Below, piece by piece: positions 20,480 to 28,571 of a stretch of 64,000 nucleotides of DNA (position 1 is the stretch's first letter; each line of letters begins with the position of its first letter). A model generated the notes under the pieces. It had not been told where the DNA came from and searched no databases. It was given only the letters and a program-made list of their open reading frames with translations. Where the stretch lies: the NCBI GenBank assembly GCA_009772925.1, contig WOUQ01000005.1, positions 124,001 to 188,000 of the forward strand, read 5' to 3'. The stretch is from a bacterium (GTDB lineage Bacteria; Pseudomonadota; Gammaproteobacteria; Burkholderiales; Thiobacillaceae). A program made the translations under genes and the position numbers.

Positions 20480-22312
20480 TCATCGGGGCTGATAACGCAG
20501 GGTGACGAACAGGTTCCGCTCCGGCGTGTTGTAGCCGTGCACCAGTTCGTAGTCCTGGTTCAAGGCATTCGCCAGACGTCCTTCGATGCGCCACTCCGGC
20601 GCCAGCCGATAGGCGGCGTTCAGCGTGACCAGGGTATAACCCGATAGCCGCTGGGTATTGGCGGCATCGTTGTAGCGCTTGTCCGAGGCGGTCACTTCGG
20701 CGCCCAGTTCCCAGGCATTGAAACTGCGTTGGGCGGCCAGGGTCAGCCGGCGCGGTGAACGCCAGGGCAGATCCTGGTGCGTCGCCTCGTCCTCGGCACG
20801 CTGCCAGTCGAAGCCGATCCTGCCCAGCCAGCCGGCGACCTGCACTGAATACTGGATGCCACAGCCGGTGAGGCGCGCCTTGTTGACGTTGTCCGGGGTG
20901 GAAATTCCCGTATTCGGATCGTATTGCCAGAGAATCAGATCCGTCACCCGGTCGTCGTGGCAGGACAGGCGCAGGCTGCCGCCGGCCAGGCTGCCCTGCA
21001 GGGCGATCTCGCGACTGAAGGATTCTTCCGGATCGAGGTTCGGATTGCCGAACATATTCCATACAGGATCATTGAAGTACAGGTCATTGAGTGAGGGCGC
21101 CCGGAAAGCGGTGGCGAGACGGGCGCTTAGACGCCATCCGGGCATACCCAGCCAGGCATAGCCCAGCGCCCCCGTATCCTGGTCACCGAACTGGCTGTTA
21201 TGGTCATGCCGCCAGGTCACCTCGAACGCATGCACGCCCTGCTGCGTCTGCCCGGACAAGACCAGGCCGGTGTTGTCGCGCTCGCGCGTGGTGTACGCCG
21301 CACTGCCGGAGACCGACTGCTCCAGGCGATCCAGGATCGCCTGCACACGGCTGTCGCCCAGACGCCAGTCGTTCTGCCAGGCGTACTGATGCTGGTCGGT
21401 CTTGTACTTGCTGTTGCCGAAACTGCCGAAAAAGCGCGAGTCATCCTGACTCAGGCCGGCCCGCAATTGGCTGTCCCAGTGATCGGACAGCCGGCTGCGC
21501 AGGGTCAGGCCCAGCAATTCCTGGGTCACCTCGCTGTGTGTGTTGTGGGCGCCGGGGCCGTCGTCGTACGCGCTGCGCCCCTGCGTGCGAAAACCGACCA
21601 GATCCAGGTGGTGCTCCGGGTTGAGGGCAAGGCCCCCGCTGAGCAACAGGTGATCATGGCGAAAGCCGTCGGCATCCGGGTTGCCGAAGGGCGAATTGGC
21701 ATTGGTGGCATCCATGCCATCGCTGAGCAGGCGGCCCGCATCCAGCGCAAAGGACAGGTTGTCGACGCCGCCGCGCAGACCGGCATCGAATCGCCGGGTC
21801 GACCAGTCACCCAAACCCGCCGAGGCATGCATGCGGGGCTTGCCCTCGCCGCGCGGCGCGAAGAACTGCAGGACGCCGCCCATGGCATCGGCGCCATACA
21901 GGTGACTGCCGGCGCCGCGCAGGACCTCGATGCGCTCGAAGCCGGTCGGCAGGAATTGATCGAGGGGCGTCATGCCCAGGGTGGCGGAACCGACGCGAAA
22001 GCCCTCGACCAGGACCAGGGTCTGGCTGCCGGAATACCCGCCCAGCAAGACGCTGGTGGGCTGGCCCAGGCCACCGTTGGCGACGATTTCGATACCCGGC
22101 TGGCTCTGCAACAAGTCGGTGATGGAAGCCTGTCCGGCGGTAGCGATGGTTTCCTGGCCAAGCACGCGCACATCGGCGAGGACCTCGCCGCGGGCCTGCG
22201 GGATGCGCGTCGCGGTGACCACGATTTCGTCCAGGGTGGGGATGGAGTCCCGCGCGCCGGCGGGCGTGAAGCACAGGCTGGCGCACAGCGCAGCCAGGGT
22301 CCTGCTAGACAT
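20480..22312 (-). CDS. btuB: TonB-dependent cobalamin receptor
   Basis: A 610-residue outer-membrane receptor. The signal peptide (MSSRTLAALCASLCFTPAGA) is followed by TLDEIVVTATR, a TonB box and plug start, then ITDLLQSQPGIEI, LVLVEGFRVG, and EVLRGAGSHLYGADAMGG of the plug, and a 22-strand-type barrel ending in an aromatic ...VTLRYQPR. The ATG at 22312 is chosen because the longer frame upstream runs through the riboswitch leader. The cobalamin riboswitch upstream and btuM downstream identify the substrate as vitamin B12. It probably uses TonB energy. Confidence 0.93.
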   Translation of the reverse strand: MSSRTLAALCASLCFTPAGARDSIPTLDEIVVTATRIPQARGEVLADVRVLGQETIATAGQASITDLLQSQPGIEIVANGGLGQPTSVLLGGYSGSQTLVLVEGFRVGSATLGMTPLDQFLPTGFERIEVLRGAGSHLYGADAMGGVLQFFAPRGEGKPRMHASAGLGDWSTRRFDAGLRGGVDNLSFALDAGRLLSDGMDATNANSPFGNPDADGFRHDHLLLSGGLALNPEHHLDLVGFRTQGRSAYDDGPGAHNTHSEVTQELLGLTLRSRLSDHWDSQLRAGLSQDDSRFFGSFGNSKYKTDQHQYAWQNDWRLGDSRVQAILDRLEQSVSGSAAYTTRERDNTGLVLSGQTQQGVHAFEVTWRHDHNSQFGDQDTGALGYAWLGMPGWRLSARLATAFRAPSLNDLYFNDPVWNMFGNPNLDPEESFSREIALQGSLAGGSLRLSCHDDRVTDLILWQYDPNTGISTPDNVNKARLTGCGIQYSVQVAGWLGRIGFDWQRAEDEATHQDLPWRSPRRLTLAAQRSFNAWELGAEVTASDKRYNDAANTQRLSGYTLVTLNAAYRLAPEWRIEGRLANALNQDYELVHGYNTPERNLFVTLRYQPR

Positions 22313-22424
22313 GGAGAGCGTCCTTTTTCCGTTCCCAGCGTCCCCGCGGGGAGTGCTCGCAAAGCGGGCCGAAAAAGGTGACGAGACCGAGTTCGCTCCA
22401 ACCGCCCGCCGCGGCCCGCATCCT

Positions 22425-22612
22425 CTCCAGGCCGGTCTCCGGGCTCGCGCCGAGGGTTGCTCAACCCGGGCCGTTCGCCTTCCCATCCGATGGACAGTGG
22501 ACTGATGAACGGCCGTTTAGCGCTTACCGTTGCGGGGGCAGCACAGGCATTGGCGTATCGCCGCACCTGTTTCCCGTTTCACCCGTCTCGCGACGGGCAC
22601 CTGAAGCGGGAG
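22425..22612 (-). promoter_or_regulatory. Cobalamin (AdoCbl) riboswitch
   Basis: On the minus strand the leader of btuB contains, in order, CAGGTGCCCGTC, GTGAAACGGGAAACAGGTG, the B12-box-like GCCTGTGCTGCCCCCGCAAC, GGTAAGCGC, CCACTGTCC, GATGGGAAGGCG, and the P-closing GCCCGGAGACCGGCC. These are the conserved elements of the cobalamin riboswitch (Rfam family 'Cobalamin'). Binding of adenosylcobalamin is expected to repress btuB and btuM expression. The gene start is about 110 bases past the aptamer. Confidence 0.93.
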
Positions 22613-22796
22613 CGATTTTAAGACAAGCGCCTCCGAATGACCATCGCTGAATCCGGCTCTTTCGGGGTATTCCCATTCGGCAACACACTCGGCCCTGCCG
22701 GTGTTGCCGTCACCTCTCGGGGGCGGAAGCGGGATTTCGGCGAGTACATCGGCTCCTTCGGCGGGGGCACGCCGCTAACGGAGCCGGGTCGCGCAC
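22613..22796. other. Leader/intergenic stretch without a recognised gene
   Basis: This is the remainder of the 484-base gap between btuB and the CNP1-like gene. It should contain the btuB promoter and the 3' end of the CNP1-like transcript. I see no convincing ORF or hairpin. Confidence 0.4.
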
Positions 22797-23384
22797 TCAG
22801 TTGCGGATGAAGCCGCCTTCCCGGCGGTCATAGAGGCCGCCGCTCTTCAGGATCTTGTGGATGAAAGCCAGGTTGCCCTGTCCCTCCACCGTGCAGAAGT
22901 AGTGGTAGAAGAGCACCTTCTGGTAGCTGGTCTGCTCGCGTTCCTTGATGGGCTCCCACCTGGCGTAGCGGTTGCGCGACCAGGCGCCACCACCCTGACC
23001 GTCGGCATGGCCGAAGGCATACAACTTGCGGTCGCCGATGTCGCAGCGCATGCCCTCGAAGCTGACGGTTTCCGCCCCGGACGGGCTGCGGATCACCACG
23101 GTATAGCGCACCACGCCGTCGTCACCGACGGAAACCGAGGGCAGATCCACGTAGAACTTGTTCCGGCTGGCGGCGCTGACCTCGAAGCCGACCAGCTTGT
23201 CCGCCCTGGGATAGGCGGGTATCGCGGCCTGGATTTCCTTCCAGGGTTTCGTGTGCTGGTCGAAATCCCACTCCCACTTGCTCGGCTGGTAGCTGTCGCC
23301 CCAGATCAGGGACTTCTGCGTTTCGTCGGCGACGGCGGCGCAGGACAGGACGAACAGGCAGGTGAAGATCGAGGGTTTACGCAT
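22797..23384 (-). CDS. CNP1-like exported protein
   Basis: The 195-residue protein has a signal peptide ending LSCAAVADE. The mature part reads WEWDFDQHTKPWKEIQAAIPAYP, VRYTVVIRSPSGAETVSFEGMRC and LYAFGHADGQGGGAWSRNRYARWEPI in segments, which fits the CNP1-like family of beta/gamma-proteobacterial periplasmic proteins. Function is unknown for the family. Its strand matches its neighbours, but the 48-base gap to DUF3501 does not show whether it shares their transcript. Confidence 0.85.
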   Translation of the reverse strand: MRKPSIFTCLFVLSCAAVADETQKSLIWGDSYQPSKWEWDFDQHTKPWKEIQAAIPAYPRADKLVGFEVSAASRNKFYVDLPSVSVGDDGVVRYTVVIRSPSGAETVSFEGMRCDIGDRKLYAFGHADGQGGGAWSRNRYARWEPIKEREQTSYQKVLFYHYFCTVEGQGNLAFIHKILKSGGLYDRREGGFIRN

Positions 23385-23432
23385 GGCGGTCTCCGCGACG
23401 GGGCCTGCATGATACCGCCCCGTCGCGCTCTG

Positions 23433-24017
23433 TCAGTCGAGGTCGGCGGCGAGCGCGTCGCGCATGGACTGGGGCAGCGGCGCGAGGCTGGCCTGGTAGT
23501 CGCGGTGGGAGATGCCGGCGGAGATCGCCGCGCCGTTCTTCACGGCGGCCACCATGGCCGGAGTCAGTTCGAAGCGCATGAAATGCACCGATGCGGTCTT
23601 GTCCGGCGCGGTGCGTTCCAGGTCCTCGTTGGCGATGGGGAAGACGGGATCGAAGCCGTCCACGCGCATCCAGATGTCGCGCTCGATGCCCACCAGCCGG
23701 GCCAGGGCGGCGCGACGTTCGGCCTCGTCGGCGTATTCCACCATGAAGGTGGCCTTCCAGTTAGAACCGTCCGGGATCAGGGGGTTGTAGACGTCGAGCT
23801 CCTCCTGGATGCCCGCGGCCTCGAAGATCTTTTCGATGCGCAGCATCTCCTGGATCTGGTACTGCATGGTGAGCCGGTCCTCGAAATAGAGGGCGGCATG
23901 CTCGCCCAGGGGCACACGGCGGTTCTTCTTGTGCTCGATGACGCGGGCGCGGAAGTCGGCGCGGACTTCCGCGTAGTGCTCCAGACTGAACAGATCCTGG
24001 CGGCTGAGTTTCTGCAT
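23433..24017 (-). CDS. DUF3501 family protein
   Basis: A 194-residue soluble protein: LSRQDLFSLEHYAEVRADFR, PLGEHAALYFEDRLTMQYQIQEMLR and ASVHFMRFELTPAMVAAVK in segments identify DUF3501. It starts 20 bases after the stop of the Fe-S reductase-like gene; ATG 24017 follows GGGAGG, whereas a longer upstream frame would overlap that gene. DUF3501, the Fe-S protein and rubrerythrin recur together in several proteobacteria, consistent with an oxidative-stress role, but its own function is unknown. Confidence 0.9.
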   Translation of the reverse strand: MQKLSRQDLFSLEHYAEVRADFRARVIEHKKNRRVPLGEHAALYFEDRLTMQYQIQEMLRIEKIFEAAGIQEELDVYNPLIPDGSNWKATFMVEYADEAERRAALARLVGIERDIWMRVDGFDPVFPIANEDLERTAPDKTASVHFMRFELTPAMVAAVKNGAAISAGISHRDYQASLAPLPQSMRDALAADLD

Positions 24018-24037
24018 GGTGCGTGCCTCCCGCGGGT

Positions 24038-25372
24038 TCACAGCCCGTAGGCCTTTCTCAACAGGGTGATGGGATGTTCCGGGACCGAACCGTCGGCCCT
24101 GGCGTGGGCGATGTGGTGGCCGGCCATGGCGCAGTCGCTGCCGTAATGGTCGGGCTTGGCCTGGTTCACCCGGCCCACCACCGGCTTGACGATCTTCATG
24201 GCGTATTCGTGAAATTCCTTCTTCACGGCGTAAGTGCCGTCGTGGCCGGAGCAGCGCTCGATGGCCTCCACCTCGGTGCCGGGCACCAGGGCCAGAGCTT
24301 CCCGGGTCTTCGGGCCGATGTTCTGCACGCGCTGGTGGCAGGCGGCGTGGTAGGCCACCTTGCCCAGGCTCGCCTTGAAATCGGTTTTCAGCTTGCCTTC
24401 CTTGTGGCGCAGCATCAGGTATTCGAAGGGGTCGAAGAAGGCGTTCTTCACCTTCTGCACGTCCGCGTCGTCCGGGAACATGAGGGGCAGTTCCTGCTTG
24501 AACATGAGCACGCAGGAAGGAATCAGGGCGGTGAGATCCCAGCCCGCGTCCACCAGTTTGGCGAGCACCGGGATGTTGGCCTCCTTGGCCGCCAGCACCG
24601 CGTCGAGATCGCCCAGTTCCAGCTTGGGCATGCCGCAGCAGCGTTCCTTTTCGGCCAGGGTGACGGGAATGCCGTTGTGTTCGAACACCGCGGCCAAGTC
24701 CTCGCCCGGCCCGGGTTCGTTGCGGTTCATGTAGCAGGTGGCGAACAGGGCCACCTTGCCGCGGGTCCGGCCCGCTGCCTCGCCGGAGGTGCTCGCCGGC
24801 AGTTTTCTCAGCCGGCTGCGCAGGGACCTGCTGCTGAATTCGGGCAGCCAGGCGTCGGCATGGATGCCGGCCATGGACTCCAGGGCCTTGCGCGCCGGCC
24901 CAAGCTTGTTGACGGCGTTGACCGTCTGCGCCAGCACGGGAATGCCAACGAAGGACCCGACCAGATCGGTACTGGTGAGCACCTTGTCACGCAGCTTGGC
25001 GCCGTGGTTGCGATAGTGCACCGCCTTGGCGCGCAGCATCAGGTGGGGGAAATCCAGGTTCCACTCGTGCGGCGGCACGTAGGGGCACTTGGTCATGTAG
25101 CAGAGGTCGCAGAGGTAGCAGTGGTCCACGACCTTCCAGTAATCGTCCTTCCTGACGCCGTCCACTTCCATGGATTCGGACTCGTCCACCAGGTCGAACA
25201 GGGTGGGGAAGGATTGGCACAGGCTGACGCAGCGTCGGCAGCCGTGGCAGATGTCGAAGACCCGCTCCATTTCCTTGAAGAGGGATGCCTCGTTGAAGAA
25301 GTCGGGGTTGCGCCAGTCCAGGGGATGGCGGATGGGAGCTTCGAGATTGCCTTCGCGGATGGAGGTGGCCAT
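24038..25372 (-). CDS. (Fe-S)-binding heterodisulfide-reductase-related protein
   Basis: A 444-residue cytoplasmic protein. N-terminal cysteine motifs CHGCRRCVSLCQSF and CYLCDLCYMTKCPYVPP are two [4Fe-4S] ferredoxin-like sites. Further C-terminal are two CCG-type repeats (CCGMPKLELGD and the CSGHDGT region) like those in HdrB/D and glycolate oxidase GlcF. This combination fits the HdrD/GlcF-like electron-transfer family. The substrate is not known; the gene always appears with rubrerythrin and DUF3501 in this type of cluster. Start at 25372 fits the family N-terminus; the longer frame upstream runs into a repeat-like hairpin. Confidence 0.88.
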   Translation of the reverse strand: MATSIREGNLEAPIRHPLDWRNPDFFNEASLFKEMERVFDICHGCRRCVSLCQSFPTLFDLVDESESMEVDGVRKDDYWKVVDHCYLCDLCYMTKCPYVPPHEWNLDFPHLMLRAKAVHYRNHGAKLRDKVLTSTDLVGSFVGIPVLAQTVNAVNKLGPARKALESMAGIHADAWLPEFSSRSLRSRLRKLPASTSGEAAGRTRGKVALFATCYMNRNEPGPGEDLAAVFEHNGIPVTLAEKERCCGMPKLELGDLDAVLAAKEANIPVLAKLVDAGWDLTALIPSCVLMFKQELPLMFPDDADVQKVKNAFFDPFEYLMLRHKEGKLKTDFKASLGKVAYHAACHQRVQNIGPKTREALALVPGTEVEAIERCSGHDGTYAVKKEFHEYAMKIVKPVVGRVNQAKPDHYGSDCAMAGHHIAHARADGSVPEHPITLLRKAYGL

Positions 25373-25408
25373 GGCTTTCCTGTTGCTGGATGGCGGATGG
25401 CGACAAGG

Positions 25409-25453
25409 CGGGGGGCACCCCCACCCTGGCCCTCCCCCCGTCAGGGGGAGGGA
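25409..25453. repeat. G/C hairpin element between rubrerythrin and Fe-S gene
   Basis: GGGGG-ca-CCCCC (25411-25422) is followed by CCCTCCCCC-cgt-caGGGGGAGGG. It looks like the palindromic small repeats common in betaproteobacterial intergenic gaps. It may cap the rubrerythrin mRNA. Related G/C-palindromic material is inserted in leuS at 49939-50124. Confidence 0.6.
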
Positions 25454-25466
25454 ACATGCTGCTTGC

Positions 25467-25886
25467 TCAGTTGCCCAGTTCGTTGAGGGCCTTCTGGTAG
25501 CGGTTGGCGTGGGAACGCTCGGCCTTGGCCAGGGTCTCGAACCAGTCGGCGATTTCCTCGAAGCCTTCATCGCGCGCGGTCTTCGCCATGCCCGGGTACA
25601 TGTCGGTGTACTCGTGGGTCTCGCCGGCGACGGCGGTCTTCAGGTTGTCGGAGGTGGCGCCGAAGGGCATGCCGGTGGCCGGGTCGCCGCAGGTTTCCAG
25701 ATACTCCAGATGGCCATGGGCGTGGCCGGTTTCGCCTTCGGCGGTGGAGCGGAACAGGGCGGCGACGTCGTTGTAGCCTTCCACGTCGGCCTTGGCGGCG
25801 AAGTAGAGGTAGCGGCGGTTGGCCTGGGATTCGCCGGCGAACGCGGCCTTCAGGTTGTCCTCGGTTTTCGAGCCTTTGAGTTGCAT
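25467..25886 (-). CDS. Rubrerythrin (diiron domain only)
   Basis: A 139-residue four-helix diiron protein. [42 protein letters not shown] and [14 protein letters not shown] carry the ExnExxH ligand pattern. It lacks the C-terminal rubredoxin domain, so electrons probably come from a partner, perhaps the neighbouring Fe-S protein (inference). It should reduce hydrogen peroxide in the cytoplasm. A promoter and a perfect 17-bp dyad precede it. Confidence 0.93.
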   Translation of the reverse strand: MQLKGSKTEDNLKAAFAGESQANRRYLYFAAKADVEGYNDVAALFRSTAEGETGHAHGHLEYLETCGDPATGMPFGATSDNLKTAVAGETHEYTDMYPGMAKTARDEGFEEIADWFETLAKAERSHANRYQKALNELGN

Positions 25887-25940
25887 GACGGTCTCCTGAT
25901 GATCTGCCCGGCGTTAGCCCGCGCCGGGTGCACGGGTGAG

Positions 25941-25996
25941 TTTAGATTTGATCTAAATCATTCCTGATATTTCTCTTACCCGACCCCTTCTGTCAA
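25941..25996 (-). promoter_or_regulatory. Rubrerythrin promoter with 7-3-7 dyad operator
   Basis: On the minus strand TTGACA (25991-25996) and AAATAT (25967-25972) are separated by 18 bases. Just downstream, at or near the transcription start, is the perfect inverted repeat TTTAGAT-ttg-ATCTAAA (25941-25957). It lies about 60 bases before the rubrerythrin ATG. The dyad is likely a repressor site; the shape resembles sites of PerR/Irr/Rrf2 regulators, but no regulator gene is nearby. Confidence 0.7.
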
Positions 25997-26044
25997 CTAA
26001 TTATTTTCTATGGAGGCGGTGCTCGCGGCTGCCGCCGACTCGCC

Positions 26045-26623
26045 TCAAATCCCGTACCAGAGCGCGCCGAGCACGACCAGGGCCACCGTGGCCCAGCCCA
26101 GACGGTCGATATAGCGGTGCAACACCGCCTCCATGCGCGCGCCGCCCCAGGCCATCAGTCCGGCGACGAGATAGAAACGCAGGCCGCGGCCGACGATGGA
26201 AGCCAGCACGAAAGGCGCCAGCGCCATGGACAAGGCGCCCGCCGCGATGGTGAAGGCCTTGTAGGGAATGGGCGAGAAACCGGCGATGAACACCGCCCAG
26301 AAGCCCCATTCCCCGAACCAGTCGACCGCGGTCTGGTAGGCCGGCCAGTAACTGCTTTCCCGCAACCAGGGCATCACCGCGTCCAGCGCGAAATAGCCGA
26401 TGCCGTAGCCGAACAGGCCACCGGCGACCGAGGTCAGCGTGGTGAGCAGGGCGAGGGACCAGGCGCGCCGCGGATTGGCCAGGCACATCGGCGCCAGCAT
26501 CACGTCCGGCGGTATCGGGAAGAACGATGATTCCGCGAAGCTCATGGCGCCCAGATACCAGGGTGCCTTGGGATGACGCGACCAGGCCATGACTCGCGCG
26601 TAGAGAGGGGAAAAAAGCTTCAT
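26045..26623 (-). CDS. YqaA-type VTT/DedA-related membrane protein
   Basis: A 192-residue inner-membrane protein. FAESSFFPIPPDVMLAPM and GYGIGYFALDAVMPW, then FIAGFSPIPYKAFTIAAGAL are the re-entrant motifs (E...FPIPPD and GFSPIPYK) of the YqaA branch of the SNARE-associated/VTT family. Relatives are linked to lipid scrambling or ion homeostasis; the specific cargo is unknown. It is separated from the rubrerythrin promoter by about 40 bases. Confidence 0.9.
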   Translation of the reverse strand: MKLFSPLYARVMAWSRHPKAPWYLGAMSFAESSFFPIPPDVMLAPMCLANPRRAWSLALLTTLTSVAGGLFGYGIGYFALDAVMPWLRESSYWPAYQTAVDWFGEWGFWAVFIAGFSPIPYKAFTIAAGALSMALAPFVLASIVGRGLRFYLVAGLMAWGGARMEAVLHRYIDRLGWATVALVVLGALWYGI

Positions 26624-26653
26624 GGCGGAACTCGCGGTTGCGTGGGTGAGCGC

Positions 26654-27532
26654 TCAGCGGCGCAGGGTCATGCGGTGCACCTTGCCTTCCATCATGCCCG
26701 GCACCCAGAGCTTGCCCTGGTCGTCCAGGAAAATGTCGGCCGGGCCCGCCAGCGGCACCGGCGCGCGCAGGCGGGTGACCTGGCCGCTGGCGCTATCCAG
26801 CGCCAGCAGGACGCCGACCGGTTCGAAGGCCACCCAGTTGGAAACCAGCCAGCGGTTGGCGCCCATGTTCACCACGCCGTCGAAGTAGCCGGCCGGGCTG
26901 GGGTCGTATTGCTTGTCCAGCTTGGCGCTCGCGCCCTGCAAGCGGTAGGTCTTGATACCGCCGTTGGCCTGGCCGTCGCTGCCCCACTCGACGATGATGA
27001 GCTGGTTGCCGGCCTGCTTCATGCCGTTGGGCCCCCTGGGCGGGACATCGAAGGCGAGTTCGCTGAACTTCTTTGCCTTCACGTCGATGACGAACACCTT
27101 GCCGAGATCGGTGGCCGACAGCAGCAGGCGGTGCTCGTCGATACGCGCGAAGGCGTTGAGGAAGCGCGCGCCGGTGGCGGCCAGGTCCAGTTCGAACACG
27201 CGCTTGCCGTCGCCGATGCGGAAGCCGACGACGCGGTCGATGTCCGCCACGTAGAGCACACCGCCAACGGCGATCATGCCCTTGGGGCCGTGCAGGTCCG
27301 CCGCCCACTTCAGGGTCTTGACGTTGCCGTGCCGGTCCAGCCTGGAGATGAAGCCGTCGCCGTCCTTCTGCATGGGCTCCAGTTTCTCGCCCAGGTTGGA
27401 GACGAACACATCGTTGCCGACCACCACCACGCTTTCCGGCGAGGCGAAGCCGGCGATGGTCTTGTCGAGCAACAGGCTGGCCGCTTGGGCGACGCCGGCG
27501 GTGAACAGAAAGAAGAAGAGGATCAGGCGCAT
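26654..27532 (-). CDS. Exported SMP-30/NHL-like beta-propeller protein
   Basis: A 292-residue protein with a signal peptide (LFFFLFTAGVAQA). Repeats of the form DGFISRLDRHGNVKTL, GPKGMIAVGGVLYVADIDRV and GPADIFLDDQGKLWVPGM fit a six-bladed SMP-30/gluconolactonase-type beta-propeller. A metal- or lactone-binding site cannot be mapped by eye. It lies in line with secF on the minus strand, separated by the hairpin element at 27546-27623; the product may be a periplasmic sensor or hydrolase. Confidence 0.8.
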   Translation of the reverse strand: MRLILFFFLFTAGVAQAASLLLDKTIAGFASPESVVVVGNDVFVSNLGEKLEPMQKDGDGFISRLDRHGNVKTLKWAADLHGPKGMIAVGGVLYVADIDRVVGFRIGDGKRVFELDLAATGARFLNAFARIDEHRLLLSATDLGKVFVIDVKAKKFSELAFDVPPRGPNGMKQAGNQLIIVEWGSDGQANGGIKTYRLQGASAKLDKQYDPSPAGYFDGVVNMGANRWLVSNWVAFEPVGVLLALDSASGQVTRLRAPVPLAGPADIFLDDQGKLWVPGMMEGKVHRMTLRR

Positions 27533-27545
27533 GCGGACTCCTTGT

Positions 27546-27623
27546 ATGAGGACTGAGTAGCGAGTAACGAGGACTGAGCAATCAATCCGTGGCTGTCCTC
27601 TCAGTCCTCGTTACTCAGTCCTG
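27546..27623. repeat. Purine/pyrimidine hairpin element between secF and propeller gene
   Basis: The left arm contains GAGGACTGAGTAGCGAGTAA and CGAGGACTGAG; the right arm contains CTCTCAGTCCTCGTTACTCAG and TCC (in parts), complementary with few mismatches. The element fills nearly the whole gap between secF and the next gene. Its arms are built from iterations of GAGTA-ACGAGGACT. It shares architecture (purine arm, short loop, pyrimidine arm) with elements at 30410, 49055, 50503 and 54919. Confidence 0.75.
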
Positions 27624-27625
27624 CT

Positions 27626-28558
27626 TCAAACCATCGCCCCGGATTCGGTCTTCACCGGCTTGATGAAATCCTCGCGCGACACACCCAGCCACATGGTGAT
27701 CGGACTGGCGACCAGCACCGAGGAGTAGGTGCCGACGATGATGCCGATGGTCAGGCACAGGGCGAAGCCGTAGAGCACCTCGCCGCCCAGCAGCAGCATG
27801 GCCGTTACCATGAGTTGAGTCGTGCCGCTGGTGATGATGGTGCGCGACAGCGTCGCGGTCTTGGCGTTGTCCATGATGGCGGCGACGTTGGTCATGCGCG
27901 TCTTCTTGAAGTTCTCGCGGATGCGGTCGAACACCACCACCGTGTCGTTCACCGAATAGCCCAGGATGGCGAGGATGGCGGCCAGCACGGTGAGGGAGAA
28001 CTCCCACTGGAACAGCGACCAGACGCCCAGGACGATGAAGATGTCGTGGGCGGTGGCGAAGATGGCGCCCACCGCCATGCGCCATTCGAAGCGCAGGGCG
28101 AGATAGAGGACGATGCCGATGGACACCACCACCAGGGCGAGCGAGCCGTCCTCCAGCAGTTCCTGGCCCACCTGCGGACCGACGAACTCGACCCGGCGCA
28201 GTTCGGTGGATGCATCGGCCTGCTTGAGCACGGCCATCACCTGTTCCGAGAGTTGGGCCGAGGTCACGCCCGGCTTCACCGGCAGGCGCACCAGCACCTC
28301 CCGCGAGGTACCGAAGTTCTGCACCTGAGCGTCGCCATAGCCGGCACTCGCCAGGGTACCGCGGATGGCGGGAATGTCGGCGGCCCGGGGATAGCCGATC
28401 TCCATCACCGTGCCGCCGGTGAAGTCCACCCCCAGGTTGAGGCCCTTGGTGGCCAGCAGGGCGATGGCGGCAATGATGCAGGCCACCGAGAAGAAGATGG
28501 TGCTGCGCGCGAAGCGCATGAAGGGAATGTCCTTCTTGACGCGGATGAGTTCGAGCAT
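27626..28558 (-). CDS. secF: Protein translocase subunit SecF
   Basis: A 310-residue inner-membrane protein, part of the SecDFYajC complex that uses the proton motive force to finish protein export. DFTGGTVMEI near residue 46 starts the periplasmic domain; SVNDTVVVFDRIRENF and TIITSGTTQL are typical of the later transmembrane region. The gene follows secD by 13 bases. The length is normal. Confidence 0.96.
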   Translation of the reverse strand: MLELIRVKKDIPFMRFARSTIFFSVACIIAAIALLATKGLNLGVDFTGGTVMEIGYPRAADIPAIRGTLASAGYGDAQVQNFGTSREVLVRLPVKPGVTSAQLSEQVMAVLKQADASTELRRVEFVGPQVGQELLEDGSLALVVVSIGIVLYLALRFEWRMAVGAIFATAHDIFIVLGVWSLFQWEFSLTVLAAILAILGYSVNDTVVVFDRIRENFKKTRMTNVAAIMDNAKTATLSRTIITSGTTQLMVTAMLLLGGEVLYGFALCLTIGIIVGTYSSVLVASPITMWLGVSREDFIKPVKTESGAMV

Positions 28559-28571
28559 GGTTCGTCGCCTC

